The notes beneath the pieces were generated by a model. It saw only the letters and a list, made by a program, of their open reading frames with translations, did no database searches and was not told where the DNA came from. A stretch of DNA of 64,000 bases, taken from the NCBI GenBank assembly GCA_006969625.1, contig CP030885.1, forward strand, positions 3,359,430 through 3,423,429. The letters are read 5' to 3'. Positions 8,587 through 17,115 of the stretch are shown here, piece after piece. Origin of the DNA: Rhodospirillaceae bacterium. GTDB lineage: Bacteria > Pseudomonadota > Alphaproteobacteria > Kiloniellales > DSM-21159. Positions within the stretch are counted from its first letter, which is position 1, and every line of letters starts with the position of its first letter. The position numbers and the translations under genes are program-made.

Positions 8587-9237
8587 CTAGATGCGGCCGT
8601 ACTTCGCAAGGCCCTTGCGCAGGGACTTCTCCTGCGCGATCAGCTTGGCCTGCTCGGCCTCGCGGGCGTCGATCTCGCGCGCCATCTCCAGCACCTGCTC
8701 GGCCTGGGCGCGCGGGACCACGACCACGCCGTCGATGTCGCCGACGATAATGTCGCCGGGATGCACGAGGATGCCGCCGACCTCGACCGGGATCTGCGCG
8801 GCGATGGTCTTGGCGCGGCCGAGGGTCGTGCCCGGACAGGCCGAGCGGGCATAGACCGGAAAGCCGAAATCGCGGCGGATCTCGACGATGTCGCGCACCG
8901 CGCCGTCGAGCACGGCTGCGGCATGACCGTTGGCCACGGCGCCGGCTGTCATCAGGCCGCCCCAGACGGCGACATCGGCATCGCCGCCGATCGAAATGCA
9001 GATGACGCTGCCGGCCTCCGCCTCGTCGATCAGGTCGAGCGCGTGCTGCGGCGGCAGCACCTCGTCGGTCGGCACCTCCAGGACCGTCGCGGCCGGCCCG
9101 ACGATCTTGTCCTCAATGATGCGCGGCGCAATCGCATGGTCCATGTAGCAGCGCCGGCCGACGATCTTGTCGCAGGCATCGGCGCAAGAAGCGATCGCGG
9201 TCTCGCGGAATCCGGCGACCAGTTCTTCGACGTTCAT
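8587..9237 (-). CDS. RraA family protein (HMG/CHA aldolase or ribonuclease-regulator-like fold)
   Basis: 216 aa. The RraA/dimethylmenaquinone-methyltransferase-like fold is evident from VWGGLMTAGAVANGHAAAVL, the following DGAVRD and FPVYARSACPGT. The GG..T and DGAVRD elements resemble class II pyruvate aldolases acting on 4-hydroxy-4-methyl-2-oxoglutarate or 4-carboxy-4-hydroxy-2-oxoadipate. In-frame ATGs occur at 9243 and 9237. AGGAG is 3 nt from the first and 9 nt from the second, so 9237 is preferred. In a sugar-acid operon it may be a pyruvate-releasing aldolase or a dehydratase-like enzyme; substrate unknown. Confidence 0.85.
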   Translation of the reverse strand: MNVEELVAGFRETAIASCADACDKIVGRRCYMDHAIAPRIIEDKIVGPAATVLEVPTDEVLPPQHALDLIDEAEAGSVICISIGGDADVAVWGGLMTAGAVANGHAAAVLDGAVRDIVEIRRDFGFPVYARSACPGTTLGRAKTIAAQIPVEVGGILVHPGDIIVGDIDGVVVVPRAQAEQVLEMAREIDAREAEQAKLIAQEKSLRKGLAKYGRI

Positions 9238-9243
9238 CGGCAT

Positions 9244-9894
9244 CTACTCCTTTCGTGACGTTCTGGATCGGAAGGCGGCGACCAGGCTGGCCGCGCGGGC
9301 GACCACGGCCTCGCGCGCGCCGGTCTCGGCGTCGCGCGGGCCGGCGAGCTGGCTGCCCAGGCCGACGGCGAAGGCACCGGCCGCGAAGTAACCGTCGACC
9401 TCGGCAAGCTCGACGCCGCCGGTCGGCATCAGGCGCAGCTCGGGCAGCACGCTGCGCACGGCGGCCAGGAAGCCCGGCCCGCCGAGCTGGGCGATCGGAA
9501 ACAGCTTGACCGCGCTCGCCCCGGCGCGGTGCGCGGCCAGCGCCTCGGTGGGCGTGGCGGCGCCGGCCAGCACGGGCACCTGCGCCGCCAGTCCAGCAGC
9601 GACGACCTCGGGCAGCATGCAGGGCGAGACCAGAAAGCGACTGCCGGCGGCGATCGCCGCCTCGGCCGTTGCGACGTCGAGCACCGTGCCGGTCCCGACG
9701 AGCAGGCGGGGGTCGGACGCCAGCTCGGCGACCAGCTCGGCATGGCCCGGCACCGTCGCGGTGATTTCGAAGATCTCCAGGCCGCCCTCGTGCAGCCACT
9801 CCACGAGTTGGCGCGCCTGGTCGGTCCGCCCGGTCCGGATCACTGGGACGGCCTGCCTCGCCACGCGTTCGAGAGCTGCATCCGGCATCGTCAC
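9244..9894 (-). CDS. KDPG/KHG aldolase family (2-dehydro-3-deoxy-phosphogluconate aldolase)
   Basis: 216 aa (beta/alpha)8 class I aldolase. The Schiff-base Lys130 is in AGASAVKLFPI and the catalytic Glu43 in LEIFEITATVP. The phosphate-binding MPTGGV motif follows. It cleaves 2-keto-3-deoxy-6-phospho sugar acids to pyruvate plus glyceraldehyde-3-phosphate. It overlaps the hydroxyacid dehydrogenase gene by 4 bp and sits directly upstream of the RraA and kinase genes. Together with the PfkB kinase it forms a lower Entner-Doudoroff-type branch. The C-terminal tail is slightly extended and basic. Confidence 0.9.
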   Translation of the reverse strand: MTMPDAALERVARQAVPVIRTGRTDQARQLVEWLHEGGLEIFEITATVPGHAELVAELASDPRLLVGTGTVLDVATAEAAIAAGSRFLVSPCMLPEVVAAGLAAQVPVLAGAATPTEALAAHRAGASAVKLFPIAQLGGPGFLAAVRSVLPELRLMPTGGVELAEVDGYFAAGAFAVGLGSQLAGPRDAETGAREAVVARAASLVAAFRSRTSRKE

Positions 9895-10853
9895 GCGGCC
9901 GGCTGCACGGGATTGGCCAGCGGCTCGCCGCTCAGGGCGCGCCGCACCTCCTCCGCCGCCTTGCGCTGCAGGTCCTGCACCGCCTCCTCCGAGTACCAGG
10001 CGGCATGGTCGGAGAGCACGCAGTTGGGCGCTCGGCGCAGCGGGCTGTCGGTGGGCAGCGGTTCCTCGGCGAAGACGTCGAGCCCGGCGCCCAACAGCCG
10101 CCCGGCCCGCAGCGCCTCGGCCAGCGCCGCCTCGTCGACCAGGCCGCCGCGCGCCGTGTTGATCAGGATCGCGGTCGGCTTCATCGCGGCCAGCCGGTCG
10201 GCGTCGATCAGGTTGCGGGTCTGGGCCGTCAGCGGCACGTGCAGCGAGATGACGTCGGCTTCTCGGCAGATGCGATCTGGATCGGCCGCCTCGGCACCCG
10301 GGGGCAGGTCGTCGCGGCTGTACACGAGCGCGCGGGCGAAGCCGAGCGGGCGGGCCTTCTCCAAGAAGGCCAACCCGATCCGCCCAGCGCCGATCAGGCC
10401 CAGCGTCGTGCCGCGCGTGCGGTGGATGGGGAGGGCGCGCACGTCACCCCAAGCGCCGGCCCGCACGGCGGCGTCGCGCTGGAACAGCCGCCGCTTGACC
10501 GCCAGCAGCAGGGCGAGCGCGTGCTCGGAGACCTCCTCGACGCCGTAGTCCGGCACGTTGGCGACGGCGATGCCGCGACCGAGCGCGTAGCCGACGTCGA
10601 TGTTGTCGGTGCCGACGCCGTAGCGGACGATCGCCCGCAGCCGCTCCAACCGGTCGAGGGTTTCGGCCGGCAGCGGCGTTTCGCGGACCATCACCGCGTC
10701 GGCGTCGCGCGCCACCTCGACGACCCGGGCGGGGTCGCCCTCGCAGGGCGCCACGACCAGCTCCGCCCCGAGCGGCGCGAGCACCGCCCGTTCCGTGTCG
10801 TAGCTGTCGTAGCCGCCGTCGACGATGACGACCTTCACGGCCTGCGAGGGCAT
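9891..10853 (-). CDS. D-2-hydroxyacid dehydrogenase (phosphoglycerate dehydrogenase-like)
   Basis: About 320 aa. The catalytic domain is split around a Rossmann NAD domain with GLIGAGRIGLAFLEKA. The family signatures NTARGGLVDEAAL and GAGLDVFAEEPLP and the catalytic His in LSDHAAWYSEE are present. The frame is open further upstream, but the homology starts near VKVVIVDGGY. The ATG at 10853 is favoured because AAGGGG lies 7 nt before it; the ATG at 10859 is only about 1 nt from it. Likely substrates are hydroxypyruvate/glycerate-like or 2-keto sugar acids. It lies 35 bp after dctP in the TRAP operon. Confidence 0.87.
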   Translation of the reverse strand: MPSQAVKVVIVDGGYDSYDTERAVLAPLGAELVVAPCEGDPARVVEVARDADAVMVRETPLPAETLDRLERLRAIVRYGVGTDNIDVGYALGRGIAVANVPDYGVEEVSEHALALLLAVKRRLFQRDAAVRAGAWGDVRALPIHRTRGTTLGLIGAGRIGLAFLEKARPLGFARALVYSRDDLPPGAEAADPDRICREADVISLHVPLTAQTRNLIDADRLAAMKPTAILINTARGGLVDEAALAEALRAGRLLGAGLDVFAEEPLPTDSPLRRAPNCVLSDHAAWYSEEAVQDLQRKAAEEVRRALSGEPLANPVQPAA

Positions 10854-10888
10854 CGGCATTCCCCTTATCCCGGATCGACTTGCGGCGC

Positions 10889-11893
10889 CTACTGAGCGCT
10901 TTCGACGGCGGTGAACAGGCCGTCGACCCACTCCTGGCCGACCTCGCCGGCGACCCACTCGGCGACCGGCCCCTGCGCCTTGTCGCGGAAGGCGGCCACC
11001 TGGTCCGGGCTCAGCGGGGTGACCTGCATGCCGACCTCCGACAAGATCGTCTGGGCGTTGGCGTCCTGCGCCGCGGTCATGCCACGGTGGATCCACTTGG
11101 CGATCTCGATGCCCTCCAGCACGGCCTGCTGCTCGGCCTCGTCCAGCCCCTGGAAGAAGGCGTCGTTCATCATGTAGGCGTGCAGGCTGTAGACGTGGCC
11201 GTCGAGCGAGACGAAGTCCTGGTTCTCGTAGAGATCGGCAGCCAGGATGTTGGTGACGCCGTTCTCCTGCCCGTCGACCACGCCCTGGGCGAGCGCGCTC
11301 GGCAGTTCCGGCCAGGCGATCACCGTCGGGCTGGCGCCCAGGCTCTCGACCAGACGCTGGAACACCGGGCTCGGCTGGACGCGGATCTTCAGGCCCTCCA
11401 TGTCGGCCGGGCTCTCCACCGGGCGCTCGTCGTTGGTGAAGTGGCGGATGCCGTTGTCGGCATAGGCCAGCAGGCGGATGCCTGTCTGCTCGCGCATCGC
11501 CTCGGCGACGCGCGTACCGTACTCCCCGTCCAACACCTCCCAGGCGACGCTCTGGTTCGGGAAGACGTAGGGGATCTGGAACACCTGGAACGGCGGGAAG
11601 CTGGAGCCGATCGGGCCGTCGTGCACGACGCCGAGCTGGATGGTGCCGAGCTGCAGGCCCTCCATCACCTCGCTGCCGCCGCCGAGCTGGCTGGCGGGAA
11701 AGATCTCCACCGTCACGCTGCCGCCCGTCGCCGCCTCGACGTGCGACTTGAAGGCGAGCGCGGCGGCATGCTTCGGCTGGTCGAGCGCGGCCGGCTGGAA
11801 GTGGGCGTAGCGGATCGTCTCGGCCTGGGCGGCCGCCGCTACCGTGAGACCGAGGCCGGCCAGGCCGGCGGTCAGGATCGCTTGCTTGAGCAT
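10889..11893 (-). CDS. dctP: TRAP transporter substrate-binding protein, DctP family
   Basis: 334 aa. A Sec signal peptide spans residues 1-24 and ends AAAAQA, so the protein is periplasmic. The mature part shows DctP features: IRYAHFQP, the ligand-carboxylate Arg region GLKIRVQPSPVF, and ALAQGVVDGQENGVTNI. It captures a carboxylate-type ligand for the DctQM permease encoded just upstream. The ATG at 11893 has GGGAGG 9 nt before it; longer upstream open frame is non-coding. Neighbouring KDG-type enzymes suggest a sugar acid or uronate ligand (inference). Confidence 0.92.
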   Translation of the reverse strand: MLKQAILTAGLAGLGLTVAAAAQAETIRYAHFQPAALDQPKHAAALAFKSHVEAATGGSVTVEIFPASQLGGGSEVMEGLQLGTIQLGVVHDGPIGSSFPPFQVFQIPYVFPNQSVAWEVLDGEYGTRVAEAMREQTGIRLLAYADNGIRHFTNDERPVESPADMEGLKIRVQPSPVFQRLVESLGASPTVIAWPELPSALAQGVVDGQENGVTNILAADLYENQDFVSLDGHVYSLHAYMMNDAFFQGLDEAEQQAVLEGIEIAKWIHRGMTAAQDANAQTILSEVGMQVTPLSPDQVAAFRDKAQGPVAEWVAGEVGQEWVDGLFTAVESAQ

Positions 11894-11922
11894 CTTCGTC
11901 TTCCTCCCTTTCTTCATGCTTG

Positions 11923-13209
11923 TCAGCCCCCGTAGCCGAACAGGCGGGGGATCGTGAGCGACAGCTCCGGAACCAGGATGATCGCCAGCAGCACTGCGAG
12001 CTGGACCGCCAGCAGCGGCAGGATGGCGCGCGTCAGCACCTCGATCCGGATCTTGCCGACCGTGCTGATGACGAACAGCACGGGCCCCACCGGGGGCGTG
12101 ACCATCCCGATGGTGAGGTTGAGGATCAGCACCATGGCGAAGTGCAGCGGATCGATCCCGGCGCTGAAGGCGATCGGCGCGAGGATCGGCGTCAGCACGA
12201 TCACCGCGGGGATCGTGTCGATGAACAGGCCGCAGATCAGGATCAGCAGCGCCAGCAGCAGCAGCGTACCGATCTGCCCGAAGGGCAAGCCGGCGATCGC
12301 CGCCGCGAAGCTCTGCGGCACCTGGAACACGGTCAGCAGCCAGGCGAAGATCGAGGCGGTCGAGACGATCAGCAGGACCGCCGAGCTCAGCAGCGCCGAG
12401 CGCAGGAAGATCTGCGGCAGCAGGCGCAGCGTCAGGGTGCGCTGCAGGAAGCCGATCGCCAGGGCATAGACCACCGCCACCGCCGCGGCTTCGGTCGGCG
12501 TGAAGATGCCGCCCAGGATGCCGCCGAGGATGATCGCCGGGACGAGGATGGCCGGTGCCGCGCGCAGAGCGGTGGAAAACACCGCGCCCAATCCGGCCCA
12601 GTCCTGGCCGCCGCCGTAGCCCCTGCGCCGGCTGATCGCGAAGTTCGCGCCCGCCAGGCCCAGGCCCATCAGGCAGCCGGGCAGGATGCCGGCGAGGAAC
12701 ATCTCCGCGATCGACACCCGCGTCTCGGTGATGCCGTAGATCACCATGATGATGCTGGGCGGGATGATCGGCCCGATGGTCGCGGTCGCCGCGCTGAGCG
12801 CCGCCGCATAGGGCAGCGGATAGCCGGCCTTGTTCATCATCCGCATGGCGATGGCGCTGGGGCCCGCCGCATCGGCCAGCGCCGAGCCGCTGATGCCGGC
12901 GAAGAAGACCGAGACCAGCACGTTGACGTGGCCCATCCCGCCGCGGATGTGCCCGACCACCGCCTGGCTGAAGCGCAGCAGCGCCGCCGTGATGCGCCCC
13001 GCCGTCATCAGGTCGGCGGCGAGGATGAAGAAGGGCACCGCCATCAGCGGGAAGGAGTCGAGCCCGTTGAACATGCGCTGCGGCAGCACCAGCAGCGGGA
13101 AGGTGCCGCCGACCAGCAGCACGACCAGGCTGGCGATGCCCATGACGAAGGCGATGGGGACGCCGAGCGCCAGGCAGCCGGCGAAGACGCCAAGGAGCAG
13201 GGCGGTCAT
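11923..13209 (-). CDS. dctM: TRAP transporter large permease, DctM family
   Basis: 428 aa with about 12 hydrophobic segments. Family hallmarks include FFAGISGSALADAAG, IGPIIPPSIIMVIYG and GMVTPPVGPVLFV. It forms the ion-coupled channel of the tripartite transporter in the inner membrane. The in-frame extension beyond 13209 has no membrane-protein character. The start overlaps the DctQ stop (ATGA). DctP follows after 29 bp. Confidence 0.93.
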   Translation of the reverse strand: MTALLLGVFAGCLALGVPIAFVMGIASLVVLLVGGTFPLLVLPQRMFNGLDSFPLMAVPFFILAADLMTAGRITAALLRFSQAVVGHIRGGMGHVNVLVSVFFAGISGSALADAAGPSAIAMRMMNKAGYPLPYAAALSAATATIGPIIPPSIIMVIYGITETRVSIAEMFLAGILPGCLMGLGLAGANFAISRRRGYGGGQDWAGLGAVFSTALRAAPAILVPAIILGGILGGIFTPTEAAAVAVVYALAIGFLQRTLTLRLLPQIFLRSALLSSAVLLIVSTASIFAWLLTVFQVPQSFAAAIAGLPFGQIGTLLLLALLILICGLFIDTIPAVIVLTPILAPIAFSAGIDPLHFAMVLILNLTIGMVTPPVGPVLFVISTVGKIRIEVLTRAILPLLAVQLAVLLAIILVPELSLTIPRLFGYGG

Positions 13210-13742
13210 CGGGCATCGCGCGGATCCGGGGAGCCCGCGCCGGCCGGCTCGCGATCCAGATCCTCCAGGATCAACCATTCGCCCTGCACCACCCGGCGCA
13301 GCCCGAGCGCCAGGTGCATCAGGGCGAACGCCGCGCCGAGCGGCACGGCCAGGTAGGGCAGCCCGCGCGAGATCTGCAGCACGGGCGTGTGGTTCTGCCA
13401 GGAGAAGCCGACGAACTGCGCACCGAGGACGGCGAGCGCAACCAGGAAGACGGCGACGACCGCGACCGAAGCCCAGCGCAGAATCTGTGCCGTCCGCTCC
13501 GGCACCACCGCCTGCATCGCCTCCACCGCGACGAGCTGGCCGTAGCGCAGCGCCAGCCCGGCACCGAGGAACGCGGTCCAGATCATGGCGAAGCGCGACA
13601 GCTCCTCGGCCCAGCCGAAGGAGGTACCGAAAACGTAGCGGGCCACGACGTTGGCGAAGACCAGGGCCGTCATCGACGCCAGCAGGAAGACCAGCAAGGC
13701 CTTGTTGAAGGCGACGAACCAACGGTCGAAAGTGTCGACCAT
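13206..13742 (-). CDS. dctQ: TRAP transporter small permease, DctQ family
   Basis: 178 aa with four predicted transmembrane helices. The DctQ motif is GWAEELSRFAMIWTAFLGAGLALR. It pairs with the DctM protein encoded next. It is the first gene of the nine-gene minus-strand operon ending at 6405. GGGAGG lies about 12 nt upstream of the ATG. The promoter region shared with the divergent GntR gene contains a perfect palindrome. Confidence 0.92.
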   Translation of the reverse strand: MVDTFDRWFVAFNKALLVFLLASMTALVFANVVARYVFGTSFGWAEELSRFAMIWTAFLGAGLALRYGQLVAVEAMQAVVPERTAQILRWASVAVVAVFLVALAVLGAQFVGFSWQNHTPVLQISRGLPYLAVPLGAAFALMHLALGLRRVVQGEWLILEDLDREPAGAGSPDPRDAR

Positions 13743-13776
13743 CGGGGTGGTATCCTCCCAGGGGCTTATGTAATTA

Positions 13777-13786
13777 TTAGATCTAA
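13777..13786. promoter_or_regulatory. palindromic operator candidate TTAGATCTAA for the GntR regulator
   Basis: A perfect 10-bp palindrome, TTAGATCTAA, lies in the A+T-rich 81-bp spacer between dctQ and the divergent GntR gene. It is surrounded by AT-rich sequence that could form the minus-strand -10 element. FCD-type GntR proteins commonly bind short palindromes in such divergent spacers. This is positional inference with no second copy seen. Confidence 0.45.
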
Positions 13787-13823
13787 GATACCAGTTTTGA
13801 CTCGGGAGCGTCAAGCGATCATC

Positions 13824-14681
13824 ATGAATGCGCAACGCAAGACAGGCAGGACCGCGCCCGGGGCCGCCGAGGCCACGACCAAGGCTGCCCCCAAGGCCGC
13901 TGCCAAGGCCACCGACGAGACCGGCCGGCAGGCAGCCGCGGCCCGGCGCACCGACAGCGGCGCCGTCGCTGCAGCGCCCTCCGCCGAAGGACCGATCAAG
14001 CGGGGACCGCTGCTCGTCGAAGAGGTGCTGCAAAGGATGCGCCGCTCGATCGTGCAGGGCGACTGGGAGCTCGGCGAGAAGATCTCCGAAGCGCGCGTCG
14101 CCGCCTCCCTCGGCACCAGCAAGACGCCGGTGCGCGAAGCGCTCGTCCAACTCAAGCGCGAGGGGCTGGTCGAGATCCGTCCGCAGGCCGGCACCTACGT
14201 CTTCACCCTCGCCCCCGGCGAGCTGAACCAGATCTGCGAGGTGCGCTGGATCCTGGAGTCCGCGGCGCTGCGCCGCGCCTTCGAGGTCGACGCGCACGCG
14301 GAGCTGGCCGCACGACTGAACGGTGTTCTCGAGGAGATGCGAGTGGCCTGGGCTGGGGGCGACGTGCGCAGCTACCTGCACCTGGACGGCGCCTTGCACG
14401 AAGCCATCTGCGCCTCTTGCGGGAACCCCTACATCGCGCAGAGCTACGCGCTGATCGCGGGCAAGGTGGCAGCGCTGCGCACCCACCTGGGCACCGACCG
14501 CCACCACATGCAGAAGTCCTTCGCCGAACACGCCCGGCTCGTCGAGCTGGTCGAGCGCGGCGCGCTCGAAGAGGCGCTGGCCCTGCTCGGCCGGCACATC
14601 GCGCGCAAGGAAGGCTCCTATTGGGAGCATCTCAACCAGACGGCGGCCGGCGGCATCCTGCCGCCCCTGCGCCAGGAGTAG
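13824..14681 (+). CDS. GntR family transcriptional regulator (FCD subfamily)
   Basis: 285 aa. The first 55 residues are a low-complexity Ala/Lys/Thr tail of unclear purpose, unusual for the family. A winged HTH follows (residues about 60-125: GEKISEARVAASLGTSKTPVREALVQLKREGLVEIR). An all-helical FCD effector domain covers about 135-270 (EVRWILESAALRRAF, DGALHEAICASCGNPYI, AEHARLVELVERGALEEAL). FCD domains bind carboxylates such as sugar acids. It diverges from the TRAP/KDG operon and very probably regulates it. The true start could be downstream of the low-complexity tail, as no strong SD precedes 13824. Confidence 0.9.
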   Translation: MNAQRKTGRTAPGAAEATTKAAPKAAAKATDETGRQAAAARRTDSGAVAAAPSAEGPIKRGPLLVEEVLQRMRRSIVQGDWELGEKISEARVAASLGTSKTPVREALVQLKREGLVEIRPQAGTYVFTLAPGELNQICEVRWILESAALRRAFEVDAHAELAARLNGVLEEMRVAWAGGDVRSYLHLDGALHEAICASCGNPYIAQSYALIAGKVAALRTHLGTDRHHMQKSFAEHARLVELVERGALEEALALLGRHIARKEGSYWEHLNQTAAGGILPPLRQE

Positions 14682-14712
14682 GCCGAGGTCGGTTCGCGCG
14701 GCGGGCCTCGGC
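14682..14712. terminator. short inverted repeat between convergent GntR and exporter genes
   Basis: GCCGAGG (14682-14688) and CCTCGGC (14706-14712) form a 7-bp stem with a 17-nt loop. It lies exactly between two convergent stop codons and could act as a weak bidirectional terminator. There is no T tract. Confidence 0.3.
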
Positions 14713-14715
14713 GCG

Positions 14716-15702
14716 TCAGACGGGCAGCAGCGCCACGACCCCGATGCCGGCCAGCAGCAGCACGAGCGTGCTCCCGACGATCACGAAGGCGTGCCGGGGA
14801 CCGACCTCGAACATCGCGGTCAGCGAGGTCTTCACGCCGAGTGCGGCGATGGCGACGACGAGCAGCCAACGCGAGGCCTCGGCGAGGGCGGCCTGCAGCC
14901 AAGCCGGTACCACGCCGGTGCTGTTGAGCGCGACCAGCGCGACGAAGGCGACCAGGAACCAGGGCAGGCCGACACCGCCCCCGCCCTCGCGGCGGCCGAT
15001 CAGGATCAGCGCGAACAGCACGACCGGCAGCAGCGCAACGCGCTGAAGCTTCACCAAGGTGGCGACGTCGCCGGCCTGTTCGCTGACCGAGTAGCCGGCC
15101 CCGACGACCTGTGCGACGTCATGGATGGTGGCCCCGATGAGCAGCCCGGTGGCGACCTCGTCAAAGCCGAGCAGAGGGGTCAGCAGCGGATAGAGCACCA
15201 TGGCCACGGTCGACAGCGTCGTCACGCCGACCACGGTGAAGAGCGTGTCGCGCTCGCTGATCCGGGTCTTCGGCAGGACCGCGGCGATCGCCAGCGCTGC
15301 CGAGGCGCCGCAGATGCCGACCGCCCCGCCCGTCAGCATCCCGAGAGCCGACGACTTGCCGGCCAGGCGGGCCAGCAGAACGCCGACCAACAGGGTCAGT
15401 GCGACCAGGCCGGCGACGGAAAGCGCAGGACCGAGCCCGAGGGCCACGATGTCGCCGAAGCTGAGCCGGATTCCAAGCAGCGCCACGCCCAGGCGCAGAA
15501 GCGTCTTGGCGCTGAACTCGATCCCGCTGCGGCAGCTCTCGTGCGTCGCCAGGAAGTTGAAGGCGATCCCCAGCAGCAGGGCGAAGAGCATCGCCGGCGC
15601 GCCGTAGTGCTCGGCCAGGAAGACGGCGGCGACGGCGACGGTGGCCGCCAGCAGCACGCCGCGGAAGCGCTGCGACACGGCCACCCGGGTGGCTGTCATC
15701 AT
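14716..15702 (-). CDS. YeiH/PSE family putative sulfate (sulfite) exporter
   Basis: 328 aa inner-membrane protein with about 10 hydrophobic helices. It matches the YeiH/UPF0324 family: LLLGIAFNF, SAKTLLRLGVALLGIRLSFGD, TGGAVGICGASAALAIAAVLP and GATIHDVAQVVGAGYSVS. Members of this putative sulfate exporter family are linked to cysteate and sulfolactate degradation (SuyZ in Paracoccus pantotrophus), where they are proposed to discharge the inorganic sulfur product. It is the last gene of the operon headed by the cysteate-sulfo-lyase-like gene, 51 bp after the HisD-family gene. That context supports sulfite/sulfate export here. Confidence 0.88.
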   Translation of the reverse strand: MMTATRVAVSQRFRGVLLAATVAVAAVFLAEHYGAPAMLFALLLGIAFNFLATHESCRSGIEFSAKTLLRLGVALLGIRLSFGDIVALGLGPALSVAGLVALTLLVGVLLARLAGKSSALGMLTGGAVGICGASAALAIAAVLPKTRISERDTLFTVVGVTTLSTVAMVLYPLLTPLLGFDEVATGLLIGATIHDVAQVVGAGYSVSEQAGDVATLVKLQRVALLPVVLFALILIGRREGGGGVGLPWFLVAFVALVALNSTGVVPAWLQAALAEASRWLLVVAIAALGVKTSLTAMFEVGPRHAFVIVGSTLVLLLAGIGVVALLPV

Positions 15703-15753
15703 GGGGCGATCGCGCGGTCGCCCGCGCCTCCCGGAAGGTGCGGATCGTGCCGC

Positions 15754-17061
15754 TCAGTCCTGCGCGGTCAGATCGAAGGACTCGGCGGGGAAGAACTTCT
15801 CGAGGCGGACGTCGGCGCTGCGCGCGTGACCCTCCATCCCTTCCAGGCGCGAGATGCGGGCCGTCGCCTCGGCCACCGGGCGCGCCGCCGTGCGGGTCGC
15901 CCGCTGCCAGGTGACCGTCTTCATGAACTTGTGGACCGACAGGCCGCCGGTGTAGCGAGCCGCCCCGGAGGTCGGCAGCACGTGGTTCGGCCCGGCCGCC
16001 TTGTCGCCGAATGCGACCGTCGTCTCTTCGCCCAGAAACAGCGAGCCGTAGGCGTGCAGACGGCCGAGCCACCAGTCGAGGTCCTGCGCCTGCACATGCA
16101 GGTGCTCGGGGGCGTAGCGGTCGGCGATCTCGGCCATCTCCTCGCGCCCGGAGCAGAGGATGACTTCCGCGTAGTCGCGCCAGGCGGCTTCGGCGTTGCG
16201 GGCGTTCAGGTCCGGCAGGCTGGCGATCATGCCCGGCGCCGCCGCCATCACCGCTTCCGCCAGCCCGCGGTCGCTGGTCACCAGCCAGACCGGCGAGTTG
16301 TAGCCGTGCTCGGCCTGGCCGACGAGGTCCCAGGCGACCAGGTGAGGATCGGCCGTGCGGTCGGCCAGCACCATGGAGTCGGTCGGTCCGGCGAACATGT
16401 CGATGCCGACCCGGCCGAACAGCAGCCGCTTGGCCTCCGCCACGTACTGGTTGCCCGGTCCGACGAGGATGTCGGCCTTCGGCAGGCCGAACAGCCCGAA
16501 GGTCATGGCCGCCACGCCTTGCACGCCGCCCAGATTGAGGATCGCGTCGGCGCCGCAGAGCTGCATGGTGAAGAGCACGACCGGCGGGATGCCGACGCCC
16601 GGTCGCGGCGGCGAGCAGGCGGCGACGTGCGACACGCCGGCGACCTTCGCCGTCGTCACCGTCATGATGGCGGAGGCGATATGGCTGTAGCGACCGCCCG
16701 GCACGTAGCAGCCGGCGGCGCCGACCGGGATCTGGCGCTGGCCGGCGAGCAGGCCGGGAATCACCTCGATCTGGCAGTCTGAGATCGTCGCCTTCTGCGC
16801 CTCGGCGAAGCGGCGAACGTTGTCGTGGGCAAAGCGGATGTCGTCCTTCAGGCGCTCCGGCACCGCAGCCGCAGCGGCCGCCAACTCCTCCTCCGAGACG
16901 CGGATCTCGCCGTCCCAGCCGTCGAACTCGCGGGCCAGGCGGCGGGCAACCGCATCGCCGCCGGCCTCCAGCTCGTCCAACAGCGCCTGCACCTTGGTGC
17001 GGACGTCCTCGTGTCCGGTCTCGGCCTTGCGGGTTGCCGTCTTCAGGTACTCGATCGTCAT
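15754..17061 (-). CDS. histidinol dehydrogenase family protein, probable sulfopropanediol dehydrogenase (HpsN-like)
   Basis: 435 aa HisD fold. Visible are the NAD region GPGNQYVAEAKRLLFG, the catalytic Glu-His in QAEHGYNSP, the zinc-site segment APEHLHVQ and GPNHVLPTSGAARYTGGLSV. No other histidine biosynthesis gene is nearby. HisD paralogs in sulfonate operons are HpsN, oxidising (R)-2,3-dihydroxypropane-1-sulfonate to sulfolactate. Company with a CuyA-like lyase and a PSE exporter makes that the best guess. The ATG at 17061 lacks a clear SD; an in-frame start at 17097 would add 12 residues. Family assignment is firm, substrate is inference. Confidence 0.85.
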   Translation of the reverse strand: MTIEYLKTATRKAETGHEDVRTKVQALLDELEAGGDAVARRLAREFDGWDGEIRVSEEELAAAAAAVPERLKDDIRFAHDNVRRFAEAQKATISDCQIEVIPGLLAGQRQIPVGAAGCYVPGGRYSHIASAIMTVTTAKVAGVSHVAACSPPRPGVGIPPVVLFTMQLCGADAILNLGGVQGVAAMTFGLFGLPKADILVGPGNQYVAEAKRLLFGRVGIDMFAGPTDSMVLADRTADPHLVAWDLVGQAEHGYNSPVWLVTSDRGLAEAVMAAAPGMIASLPDLNARNAEAAWRDYAEVILCSGREEMAEIADRYAPEHLHVQAQDLDWWLGRLHAYGSLFLGEETTVAFGDKAAGPNHVLPTSGAARYTGGLSVHKFMKTVTWQRATRTAARPVAEATARISRLEGMEGHARSADVRLEKFFPAESFDLTAQD

Positions 17062-17115
17062 GCTCGTGCCGTTCTGGAGAGGGTTGCGCCGCCGCATCCG
17101 GGCGGCCGGTTACTT

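Noticed and set aside
11923..13722. Extended dctM frame (599 aa)
   Set aside because: The part before 13209 overlaps dctQ and is not membrane-like; the family start and ATGA coupling support 13209.
15754..17061. Histidine biosynthesis (hisD proper)
   Set aside because: The HisD fold is clear, but no his gene is near and the operon is built of sulfonate-type and transport genes, so the biosynthetic label is not supported by context.
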